Part shown: piece by piece, positions 50,773 to 58,835 of the stretch
Position numbering within the stretch: position 1 is the stretch's first letter
Layout of the letters: every line of letters starts with the position of its first letter
Assembly (NCBI GenBank): GCA_902788865.1
Contig: CADALZ010000009.1
Coordinates: 1-64,000 of the forward strand
From: an uncultured Bacteroidales bacterium
GTDB lineage: Bacteria > Bacteroidota > Bacteroidia > Bacteroidales > Bacteroidaceae
DNA: 64,000 nucleotides
Direction: 5' to 3'
The notes under the pieces: generated by a model
Told to the model about the DNA's origin: nothing
What the model saw: the letters and a program-made list of their open reading frames with translations, nothing else
Database searches by the model: none
Translations under genes and position numbers: made by a program

Positions 50773-51582
50773 ATGAAAAGGGGTTATATATCACTGATTT
50801 TAATGATGTTGGGATGGGCTGCCGGACTTATGTCTTGTAGCAAACAACATTCTGAGGCTGAGGAGACAGAGGACTTTGCCGCTAAGCAAATGTTGCAAGG
50901 AATCTGGCTGAACGATGAGACGGATATGCCTTTTATGAAGGTGGAAGGTGACTCCTTGTTCTATCCCGATGCAGAAAATCTTCCGTCATCTTTTTTCATT
51001 AAGCATGACACTTTCTTCGTGATAGGTGTAGATACGATACCCTATCAGATTGAGCTGCAGACTCAGGAGCGTTTTCGTTTTTTGGAGTTTGGCAATAACC
51101 TCATCAGTCTTTATCATTCAGACGATGAAGAAGATGCCAATTTCTTTCAAGCAGCCAAAGAACCTCTGCCTATCATTACAGAGCGTATAGAGAAAGACAG
51201 TATAGTGATGTATGATGGGAAACGCTATAGAGGTTATGTGTTTGTAAATCCTAGTAAAATGAGGGTAATACGTACATCTATTGGCCCGTCTGGTATGTTG
51301 GTGGACAATGTCTACTACGACAACGTGATTCATATCTGCGTCTATACAGGAGCAACCTTGCTTTATGGCAAGGATGTCACCAAAAAAGACTTTGCAGATG
51401 TAATTCCTGCAAACTTTTTGGAAACCAGCATTCTGGCTGATATGGATTTTATGGGAGTGGATGATGCTGGATATCATTATCAAGCTCTGGTAGGCGACCC
51501 AGAAAGCAGTGTTTCAGCAGCCTATCTGCTTAACCTCACCATCAGTGAGGATAAGCAGCTCCAAATCTCTGTGGCAGATTAG
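50773..51582 (+). CDS. DUF4738-type lipoprotein
   Basis: The start is at MKRGYISLILMMLGW (269 residues), set by the consensus promoter just upstream. The lipobox is LMSC. The sequence QGIWLNDETDMPFMKVEGDS is characteristic of the DUF4738 lipoproteins of Bacteroidales; the remainder is beta-rich. Function is unknown; it is probably periplasmic and lipid-anchored. The stop overlaps the stop of the convergent DEAD-box helicase gene within TTAG. Confidence 0.82.
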   Translation: MKRGYISLILMMLGWAAGLMSCSKQHSEAEETEDFAAKQMLQGIWLNDETDMPFMKVEGDSLFYPDAENLPSSFFIKHDTFFVIGVDTIPYQIELQTQERFRFLEFGNNLISLYHSDDEEDANFFQAAKEPLPIITERIEKDSIVMYDGKRYRGYVFVNPSKMRVIRTSIGPSGMLVDNVYYDNVIHICVYTGATLLYGKDVTKKDFADVIPANFLETSILADMDFMGVDDAGYHYQALVGDPESSVSAAYLLNLTISEDKQLQISVAD

Positions 51583-52946
51583 TTCTTGTCAGCAGTTTTC
51601 TCACTGCTGCTATTCATCGGCTTTTTTCTGCGAGGTTGCCTTCTAGGCTTCTTGTCTTGATTTTGTGATTTCTGAGGATTTTCATTGGAAGCTTTTACAG
51701 CAGACTGTTTGGTGTCTTTAGACCTATGAACATTCTGCCTACGATTCCCTTTGCTTTTCTTACTTTTATTGTTGTGATTTCTTTTTTCCTGCATAATTTC
51801 AGGTTCAGGATTTCCGCCAAGCTCTTCTGGGATGTCGAGGCGTTCTACTTTCTTACCTAAGAAATCTTCTATCTGTTTGAAATAGCGAAAATCGTCAGGG
51901 CTAACAAAGGTCAGAGCTGCACCATCGTTGCCAGCTCTTGCCGTACGACCAATACGATGTACATAATCCTCATAATCATGAGGCACGTCATAGTTGATAA
52001 CCATCTGAATATCATCTATGTCGATACCACGAGAAAGAATGTCTGTAGCTACCAGGATGTTGATGTGGCCATTCTTGAATCCAAGCATTACCTCATCACG
52101 CTTAGCTTGATCTAAATCGGAGTGCATCTCGCTCACGTTCATGCCGATTTGTTTCAAAGAACGCGTCACATCTTTCACTTTAATCTTCTTACTGGCAAAG
52201 ATGATCACGCGTTTTGCTTCTTCGTGGCGGAAAATCCAGCGTATCAGTCCTAATTTCTGTTTCTCGTAGCAAATGTAGGCGCTCTGTTTGATCTTATCAG
52301 CAGGGCGGGACACAGCAATCTTCACCTCCACAGGATCGTGAAGAATAGTCTTTGCCAATTGCTGAATTTTCTGAGGCATGGTAGCTGAAAACATAATAGT
52401 GTGTCGATTCTCTGGAAGCAGTTTGACTATCTGCATGATGTCGTCATAAAAGCCCATGTCGAGCATACGATCTGCCTCGTCGAGTATGAAGAAAGACACA
52501 CGTGACAAGTCCACATACCCCATCTGGATATGAGCAATAAGACGCCCAGGGGTAGCTATAACCACGTCGGCCCCCTTAGTAAGTCCGCGCTTCTGCTGTG
52601 CGAAGACGATGCCATCGTTGCCTCCATATACAGCCACGCTGCTTACATTCATAAAGTAGGAGAAGCCCTCCATGGCCTGATCTATCTGCTGTGCTAACTC
52701 TCTGGTTGGAGCCATAATCACGCAGTTTACGGCGTCTTCAGGGTAGTGGCCCTCAGAGAGTTTGTTTAATATGGGGAGTAAGTACGCGGCAGTCTTGCCA
52801 GTACCAGTTTGTGCTACACCTATAAGGTCACGCCCTTCAAGTAGGGGTGGAATAGCTTTTTCTTGTATCGGAGTGCATTCTTCAAAACGCATGGCATCCA
52901 GTGCGTCAAGAACGCTATCATTGAGGTCTAAATCTGTAAAAAGCAT
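51579..52946 (-). CDS. DEAD-box RNA helicase (RhlE-like)
   Basis: This 455-residue protein has the Q motif region (CTPIQEKAIPPLLEGRDLIG), AQTGTGKTAAYLLP (Walker A), PTRELAQQ, DEADRMLDMGF, SATMPQ and HRIGRTARAG. The C-terminal 75 residues are a very basic, Asn/Lys/Arg-rich tail (SKKSKGNRRQNVHRSKDTKQ), typical for RNA binding. It remodels RNA, probably in ribosome assembly or decay. A TAACTTCG box lies at 52966-52973. Confidence 0.95.
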   Translation of the reverse strand: MLFTDLDLNDSVLDALDAMRFEECTPIQEKAIPPLLEGRDLIGVAQTGTGKTAAYLLPILNKLSEGHYPEDAVNCVIMAPTRELAQQIDQAMEGFSYFMNVSSVAVYGGNDGIVFAQQKRGLTKGADVVIATPGRLIAHIQMGYVDLSRVSFFILDEADRMLDMGFYDDIMQIVKLLPENRHTIMFSATMPQKIQQLAKTILHDPVEVKIAVSRPADKIKQSAYICYEKQKLGLIRWIFRHEEAKRVIIFASKKIKVKDVTRSLKQIGMNVSEMHSDLDQAKRDEVMLGFKNGHINILVATDILSRGIDIDDIQMVINYDVPHDYEDYVHRIGRTARAGNDGAALTFVSPDDFRYFKQIEDFLGKKVERLDIPEELGGNPEPEIMQEKRNHNNKSKKSKGNRRQNVHRSKDTKQSAVKASNENPQKSQNQDKKPRRQPRRKKPMNSSSEKTADKN

Positions 52947-52965
52947 GCTTTAAAAAATTTGGATG

Positions 52966-52973
52966 CGAAGTTA
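52966..52973 (-). promoter_or_regulatory. -7 box TAACTTCG
   Basis: The plus strand reads CGAAGTTA, 20 bases upstream of the helicase start. Confidence 0.55.
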
Positions 52974-53202
52974 CGAAAAAAACTTGACATTTCATGCTAC
53001 GTAACATGAATAGTGTTAAAATAGACATGGAAATTTGGATATTAAAAAAGATTTACAGAACTTTGCAGTCCGATTTCTGAAAAAATGGCTGTGAGAATGC
53101 GTGAATTCTTCTGTGACAGAAGAGGGCCATATACAGTTAATAGCCAGAGGGAAATCGCCGCCGAGAGGCTGGCTCTGGTATTAGTGAACTAAACCAAAAA
53201 GC

Positions 53203-53703
53203 ATGAAAAATGTTAAGTGGTTGTTTGTTGTATTACTAATTTGTTCCTTGACTTCTTTTGTAGAAAAAGATCAGCATGCTGGAGGGTTGCAGGTAGGCTC
53301 CAAAGCTCCCGACATACATCTTCAGCCTATGGATGCTGGGCAATCTATGCAAACTCTTTCAGGAAAGCGTGGACATAAGGTATTGCTCAGTTTTTGGGCC
53401 AGCTACGATGCTCAATCGAGATTGAACAATGCTAATCTTAGTTATGCATTAAATCAGGTAGCTCCCGAGAGTGTGGAATTGGTTTCCCTTTCACTGGATA
53501 CATATCAATCTATCTGTGAGGAAACAGTTCGAATGGATCAAATAGAGTACCGCCACAGCTATATGGAACTTGGCGGTGGAGAGTCTAGAGTGTATAAGAA
53601 TTATAAGTTAGAAGATGGATTCTCCAACTATTTACTTGATGAGAATGGCGTAATTATTGCCAAGAACATCAGTGCACAGGATATTCCTGCATATTTGAAT
53701 TAA
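53203..53703 (+). CDS. Thioredoxin-fold secreted protein lacking active-site cysteines
   Basis: This 166-residue protein has a signal peptide (KWLFVVLLICSLTSF). The mature part opens GLQVGSKAPDIHLQPMDA, as in TlpA/redoxin proteins, and contains LLSFWASYDAQSRLNNANL, where WCxxC would be expected; the mature protein has only a Cys in QSICEETV. It therefore cannot act as a CxxC disulfide reductase. The end (GFSNYLLDENGVIIAKNI) is the usual thioredoxin-like close. A long leader of about 130 nt precedes it. It may be a binding or regulatory relative of TlpA. Confidence 0.82.
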   Translation: MKNVKWLFVVLLICSLTSFVEKDQHAGGLQVGSKAPDIHLQPMDAGQSMQTLSGKRGHKVLLSFWASYDAQSRLNNANLSYALNQVAPESVELVSLSLDTYQSICEETVRMDQIEYRHSYMELGGGESRVYKNYKLEDGFSNYLLDENGVIIAKNISAQDIPAYLN

Positions 53704-53770
53704 GCCATGGTGCGCTTGGTTGCACTTATGTAGGAACGTAAGTTTGAAATCAATAAGGACAATACAACAA

Positions 53771-53812
53771 AAGAAAGCCCCGACTCTTCAGTGAGACGGG
53801 GCTTTTTCTTTT
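53771..53812. terminator. Bidirectional terminator
   Basis: AAAGCCCCG (53774-53782) pairs with CGGGGCTTT (53797-53805), followed by TTCTTTT on plus and preceded by an A-rich tract serving the minus strand. It lies between the thioredoxin-like gene and fabD, which converge. Confidence 0.88.
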
Positions 53813-53843
53813 ATATTCTATGGCATCTTACGCCATAAGCTAA

Positions 53844-54731
53844 TCAGTTTATACCATGGGCATTAGCTGTCTTGTCTATGCGCTTAATCAGCCCTTGGAG
53901 CACTGCACCTGGTCCACATTCTGTAAATTCGGTGGCACCGTCTGCCAGCATGCGCTGCGCAATCTGTGTCCAACGTACTGGAGCTGTCAGCTGAGCCACT
54001 AAGTTGGCCTTGATCTCTGCAGGGTCAGTATGTGGCAGGGCATCAACGTTTTGATAAACAGGGCACTTAGGAGTATGGAAATTGGTTGCATTGATGGCTT
54101 GTTCCAATTCTTCTTTGGCTGGCTGCATCAATGGAGAATGGAATGCACCACCAACTTTCAATGGTAATGCTCTCTTAGCACCAGCAGCCTTCAATGCTTC
54201 ACATGCCTTATCAATACCTTCGATAGAGCCAGAGATTACCAATTGTCCAGGGCAGTTGTAATTAGCTGGCACTACAACATCACCAGTCGCATTGATTTCT
54301 GTACATATTTCCTCCACCTTCTCATCAGGAAGGCCAATGATGGCAGCCATGGTAGATGGTTGTGCCTCACAGGCTTTTTGCATTGCCATAGCACGAGCAT
54401 AAACCAACTTCAGACCATCTTCGAAGTCGAGTGCTCCTGCGGCCACCAATGCAGAAAACTCTCCTAAAGAATGTCCAGCTGTCATTTCTGGCTGAAAATC
54501 ATCGCCCAGACAGAGTGCGGAAATTACAGAATGCAGGAATACTGCGGGTTGTGTGACCTTCGTCTGACGCAGGTCTTCATCTGTGCCTTCAAACATCACG
54601 TCTGTGATGCGATAGCCCAGTATCTCATTTGCTTTCTCAAAAAGTTCTTTGGCCAAAGGATAGTTTTCGTAGAGGTCTTTACCCATACCTACAAATTGGG
54701 CGCCTTGCCCAGGGAATACATAAGCTTTCAT
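53844..54731 (-). CDS. fabD: Malonyl-CoA:ACP transacylase
   Basis: This 295-residue cytosolic enzyme starts MKAYVFPGQGAQFVGMGKDL. It has AGHSLGEFSALVAAGAL with the catalytic Ser, and the catalytic His in GGAFHSPLM. It loads malonate onto acyl carrier protein for fatty-acid synthesis. It is monocistronic with a TAACTTCG box at 54765-54772. Confidence 0.97.
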   Translation of the reverse strand: MKAYVFPGQGAQFVGMGKDLYENYPLAKELFEKANEILGYRITDVMFEGTDEDLRQTKVTQPAVFLHSVISALCLGDDFQPEMTAGHSLGEFSALVAAGALDFEDGLKLVYARAMAMQKACEAQPSTMAAIIGLPDEKVEEICTEINATGDVVVPANYNCPGQLVISGSIEGIDKACEALKAAGAKRALPLKVGGAFHSPLMQPAKEELEQAINATNFHTPKCPVYQNVDALPHTDPAEIKANLVAQLTAPVRWTQIAQRMLADGATEFTECGPGAVLQGLIKRIDKTANAHGIN

Positions 54732-54764
54732 AATACCTATTCTTTATAAAATTTAAATTGGCTG

Positions 54765-54772
54765 CGAAGTTA
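54765..54772 (-). promoter_or_regulatory. -7 box TAACTTCG (fabD)
   Basis: The plus strand reads CGAAGTTA, the same variant as upstream of the DEAD helicase. Confidence 0.55.
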
Positions 54773-54823
54773 CAAAAAAAACAAGAGAATAGCCAAAATA
54801 TTTTGACTTTTCCGGAATTTCTT

Positions 54824-55264
54824 TCATTCTATCAACAGGTCGGCCTTGAGTCTTTGCTCGGTGGGCACGCAGAAGAGAGAGGCTGTGAGGCCAATAGCAG
54901 CGCAGAGCAAACCTGTAGTACTCATGCACATGTAGTATGTAGTCAAACCTGCCAATACGGGGATGAAAAGCAATAGCAGTCTGATAAGACTCCACCGTTT
55001 ATAAAGGCGTAAGGCATCCACCAGAGGTACTTGATCTATCTTCTTTTTTAGAACCAATGCAAACAGCTTTAAGGCCAAAGGCACATTGATCACTGTAAGC
55101 AGTATGCTGACTGTTTCCATCCAATAGACAATCTTTACATTATCGGCTACCAGACCTGTTTCACCATCATAGATTTCATGAACCACCACTATCACTATAG
55201 CTAATCCCCAAAAGGCAGCAAAGGCTTTTATAAGCACACCAAGTGTTTTCTTTATCTCATCCAT
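54824..55264 (-). CDS. Small integral membrane protein (146 aa)
   Basis: The start was set at the ATG of MDEIKKTLGVLIKAF; a TTG two codons earlier is also possible. Four hydrophobic helices are evident (AFAAFWGLAIVIVVVHEIY; ETVSILLTVINVPLALKLFA; LIRLLLLFIPVLAGLTTYYM; TTGLLCAAIGLTASLFCVP). No family was named. It lies 12 bp downstream of recR on the same strand and is probably co-transcribed, although no functional link is known. Confidence 0.8.
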   Translation of the reverse strand: MDEIKKTLGVLIKAFAAFWGLAIVIVVVHEIYDGETGLVADNVKIVYWMETVSILLTVINVPLALKLFALVLKKKIDQVPLVDALRLYKRWSLIRLLLLFIPVLAGLTTYYMCMSTTGLLCAAIGLTASLFCVPTEQRLKADLLIE

Positions 55265-55276
55265 ACTCAATACGGT

Positions 55277-55894
55277 TTAAATACCACCCGTATAAGGGGT
55301 GCGGTTGATAATGCTTCTTCCTAACGTGACCTCATCTGTATATTGCAGCTCGTCGCCTACAGAGACACCACGTGCCAACACAGAAATCTTCACAGGCTCG
55401 TCCTTCAGCTTTCGGAAGATGAAGAAGTTGGTGGTATCTCCTTCCATGGTAGTACTCAGTGCCAAGATGACTTCCTTTACACCACCAGCCTTCACACGGT
55501 CTATCAGACTTTGTATTTCCAGATCATTAGGACCAATACTTTCCATGGGGGATATAACGCCTCCCAACACATGATAGAGGCCCCTGTATTGTTGGGTAGC
55601 TTCGATGGCCATTACATCGCGTATAGATTCAACTACACATACAGACGAGCTGTCTCTCAGAGGATTGGCGCAGATGTTACAGGTTTCTGTATCGGAAATA
55701 TTATGACATACGTGGCAATACTTTACTTCATGCTTCAGTGTCATGATACTATTCCCAAATGCATCCACTGTAGCATCGTCTTGACGCAGTAGGTGTAGCA
55801 CCAGACGCATGGCTGTCTTTCTGCCTATGCCAGGTAATTTGGAAAACTCGTTGACAGCCTTTTCCAACAACTGTGAAGGGTATTGTTCGCTCAT
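55277..55894 (-). CDS. recR: Recombination protein RecR
   Basis: This 205-residue protein has the N-terminal helix-hairpin-helix ([20 protein letters not shown]), a zinc finger (CHVC and CNIC), and a Toprim domain ([20 protein letters not shown]). RecR acts with RecO and RecF in gap repair. A TATCTTTG box (CAAAGATA, 55914-55921) is upstream. The small membrane protein gene follows. Confidence 0.97.
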   Translation of the reverse strand: MSEQYPSQLLEKAVNEFSKLPGIGRKTAMRLVLHLLRQDDATVDAFGNSIMTLKHEVKYCHVCHNISDTETCNICANPLRDSSSVCVVESIRDVMAIEATQQYRGLYHVLGGVISPMESIGPNDLEIQSLIDRVKAGGVKEVILALSTTMEGDTTNFFIFRKLKDEPVKISVLARGVSVGDELQYTDEVTLGRSIINRTPYTGGI

Positions 55895-55913
55895 CTTTTA
55901 TATATTTGTCTGC

Positions 55914-55921
55914 AAAGATAA
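55914..55921 (-). promoter_or_regulatory. -7 box TATCTTTG (recR)
   Basis: The plus strand reads CAAAGATA, 20 bases upstream of the recR ATG. Confidence 0.7.
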
Positions 55922-55940
55922 ATTAAAAAATCCTTTTTGC

Positions 55941-58835
55941 TCATCTACGACAGAGTTTTTTGAAATCACAATACTTGCAGTGGTCCAGAATATCTGTCTG
56001 ACGGAAAGAAATCTCAGGATTGAATATCTCTTCAAGGAGAGTCTGCAAATGCTCCCGATATTCCTTCTCAAACTGCAAAGCGAAGTCTGTTACACTTTCC
56101 GCCGGTCGGCTACCTATTTTTATTTCAGGACGATAGGATGCATCGTAGGAATTTGGGATGTAATATAGTGCAGGAAGGATAGGCATGGACTTGCCTTCTT
56201 CACGCAATTTACGACTTACGATACATGCATAAAGGAATGCCTGGAATATGTGATATTTTCTATCTTTCGCTGGAGTAAAGAGAGCCTCTATACTTGGTGA
56301 GCCGCCTTTATCGGAACCTGTCTTGTAGTCTAAGACACGCAGAGAACCATCTTTGCTGTCCATACGGTCAATGTCACCACCGATGCGGACGTTCAAAACT
56401 CCATCGGATAGTTTCACTGGGAAGAGCTCTGTTTGGCGTATTTCCATACCTTCAAGGGTGAAAGGTGCATATTGAAGATCATTTCGAAGGAGCTGTGTAA
56501 TATATTTCACAATAACGTCGAAATTGACTTGCTGAGTGCCATCGTAGCGGCTCTTTTCTTCCATCGGAACCTTAAAGAATTTCTCTTTGAATGCACGATC
56601 TACATATTCGCGGATCTTTACTTTATCGGCGATTAAGTTCCTCAAATCTTCGGCCAGCACTTGTTTTCCTCTACGCGTTACGTCTTCGTAAATCAGCTGT
56701 GCTGTACGATGGAAGATGGTACCAAATAGGGCGTTGTCTATCTCCGAGCTAACTTCATCTGGGACTCTAAGTCCTGCTACATAGCGATAATAGAATTTCA
56801 GCGTGCAGTCAATATAGCTATTGAGGGCAGAAGGCGACAGTACTGAGCGCTCATTTTCAGGCTTATGAGCATCCTTATCGGCATCATAGCGATGACAGAG
56901 ACGATACATGATAGCGGCATCTTTTTGAATCTCGATGACGCGATGGTCAGCCGGTTGCTGTGTGGTCTCTAAGTATGACTGTTTAATGGAATGAGGCCAT
57001 TCCACCAAGAATTGCAGCATGAAGCGTGACATTTCTCCGCGGTTCATTCCCTCTGTAGAGGTATTGTAAAGCAAAGTGACATGTTTTGCACGCTGAATAA
57101 GGCGATAAAAATAATAGGCATAGACAGAAATCTTATGTTCTATGGTTGTCATGCCGAAAGCTTTGCGAAGAATGTATGGCACAAAAGATGCATCACTCTC
57201 TCCATGGGGTAAATTCCCCTCATTGACGGAGAGCAGAAGTAAATTGTCGAAGTCGAGGTTTCGTGTCTCCAATAAACCCATAATCTGCATGCCGATAGCG
57301 GGCTCTCCGTGGAAAGGAATGCTGGCTCCTGCCAATAGCCTACTTAAGAGTCTTCGAAGGGTATTGGGTTGTATGACTAATGTACCATCGTCTATCAAGC
57401 TAAGTAAACGATTGATAAGGGTGTAGCTATTGAAAAGCGATTCGCGATAAAGCTGACTGAACACTTCATCTGAAGCCTCATCGTTGCGATAAAGTTGTGT
57501 GACGGCTTGCAGTAAGTCGGTAAGGTACACACAAAGTGATCGAATGCTTTCCTGCGGAGTAAATACTTTGGTAAGGAAAGCATCCGCTTGCAACTCTGTA
57601 AGGGTGGGGAAGAAGCGATTGTTCTTCTCCAGTTTTTCCAATACTTCATGAGCACATGGGCTTAGTTGCTGCACATAGGGGTGCTGAAGCACTGGGACGA
57701 CTGTCTCATATGTAAATCTATTGTCTGCTTTTTGATAGCCACGAATCTGTAAATCAACCAAAGCGTTGATAAATCCACAAACTGGAGTCTGCATCAATGG
57801 GAAACCCATCGTGATGTTTATGCTTTTCACACAGCTGGGGATGCTGTGCAGTACAGGAAGTAGTAAGCCTTCGTTGCAAAGCACCACAGCATTCTTTTTC
57901 TCCTTGCTGGTATCCCATGTTTTAGCATTTATCCACTGATACAGATAGCGCGCTTGAGCATTCTCTGTCGGAGCTGCTATATAGCGCACATCCTTCTCTT
58001 TACCAAGCACATCAAAGATGCCTTGATCGGCAAGCTCATTAGGAAATTGGCGCAAATTACGCTTAATGAAGTCGCCTGCCTCATGTTTCTGCCCGTTTGT
58101 ATAAAAGAGGTCGTAGTCCCAATAGAACATCGCTTTACCTGCTTTGTGAAGCTTATCAAAAAGTTGGCGTTCTACAGCATTCAGCACATTGAATCCCACC
58201 AGCACATAGTGCTTATAGGGCAGGGTGGTGGCATCAAGTCTGTCGATAGCTTCGCGATACATCATACCCTCATAAGCAATGCCCTGCTGATGCAGTCTTT
58301 TGCGGAAAGTCTGGTAGAGAGTGCCAAGATGGTTCCAAATGCTCACGAATTTCTCTTTTAACTGCGTGGTGTTCTCTGGAGAGAAATCTATGAAGAACTC
58401 TCGGATGGCATTTGCTTGCTCCTCCGTGAGAAAGTCTGCACCTTGACTCAATTCTTGCAGCCCTTGCAGATTGCGGAACAATGTCGCGGCATCTACAAGG
58501 TTTTTGTCCACATCATCAAAGTCGCTGATAAGCAATTCTCCCCAGAAGTAGAAGTCGTCCAGGGATTCTTTGCTGCCAGTGACTTCCTGATACACCTTAT
58601 ATAATTCACACACCAGACGGATGCTGTCAGCCTTTTGGAGTGTCGTGAGTTCCTTGAAAAGCTCACTGATACTGAGGAAAGTGGGAGCCCAAATGGGAAC
58701 CCCTGCGCATTGTGCCAGATATTCGTTGAAGAAAAGGCTGGCACGCTTGTTGGGGAATACCACCGCAGTTTCAGAGAGTTGGTCTCCTATCTTGTTGTAC
58801 AGATCTTCTGCCACTATTTGTAAGAATGTCTTCAT
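55941..58835 (-). CDS. AddB-like PD-(D/E)XK exonuclease subunit
   Basis: This 964-residue protein starts with an inactive helicase-like part (AVVFPNKRASLFFNEYLAQC). Its C-terminal region (about 690-960) is a RecB-type nuclease: SPSALNSYIDCTLKFYYRYV, LRVLDYKTGSDKGG (the D-x-K catalytic motif) and the terminal CKYCDFKKLC that, with an upstream Cys, can hold an Fe-S cluster as in AddB. It overlaps the AddA-like gene by 4 nt (ATGA, 58832-58835). Together they would process double-strand breaks for recombination. Confidence 0.88.
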   Translation of the reverse strand: MKTFLQIVAEDLYNKIGDQLSETAVVFPNKRASLFFNEYLAQCAGVPIWAPTFLSISELFKELTTLQKADSIRLVCELYKVYQEVTGSKESLDDFYFWGELLISDFDDVDKNLVDAATLFRNLQGLQELSQGADFLTEEQANAIREFFIDFSPENTTQLKEKFVSIWNHLGTLYQTFRKRLHQQGIAYEGMMYREAIDRLDATTLPYKHYVLVGFNVLNAVERQLFDKLHKAGKAMFYWDYDLFYTNGQKHEAGDFIKRNLRQFPNELADQGIFDVLGKEKDVRYIAAPTENAQARYLYQWINAKTWDTSKEKKNAVVLCNEGLLLPVLHSIPSCVKSINITMGFPLMQTPVCGFINALVDLQIRGYQKADNRFTYETVVPVLQHPYVQQLSPCAHEVLEKLEKNNRFFPTLTELQADAFLTKVFTPQESIRSLCVYLTDLLQAVTQLYRNDEASDEVFSQLYRESLFNSYTLINRLLSLIDDGTLVIQPNTLRRLLSRLLAGASIPFHGEPAIGMQIMGLLETRNLDFDNLLLLSVNEGNLPHGESDASFVPYILRKAFGMTTIEHKISVYAYYFYRLIQRAKHVTLLYNTSTEGMNRGEMSRFMLQFLVEWPHSIKQSYLETTQQPADHRVIEIQKDAAIMYRLCHRYDADKDAHKPENERSVLSPSALNSYIDCTLKFYYRYVAGLRVPDEVSSEIDNALFGTIFHRTAQLIYEDVTRRGKQVLAEDLRNLIADKVKIREYVDRAFKEKFFKVPMEEKSRYDGTQQVNFDVIVKYITQLLRNDLQYAPFTLEGMEIRQTELFPVKLSDGVLNVRIGGDIDRMDSKDGSLRVLDYKTGSDKGGSPSIEALFTPAKDRKYHIFQAFLYACIVSRKLREEGKSMPILPALYYIPNSYDASYRPEIKIGSRPAESVTDFALQFEKEYREHLQTLLEEIFNPEISFRQTDILDHCKYCDFKKLCRR

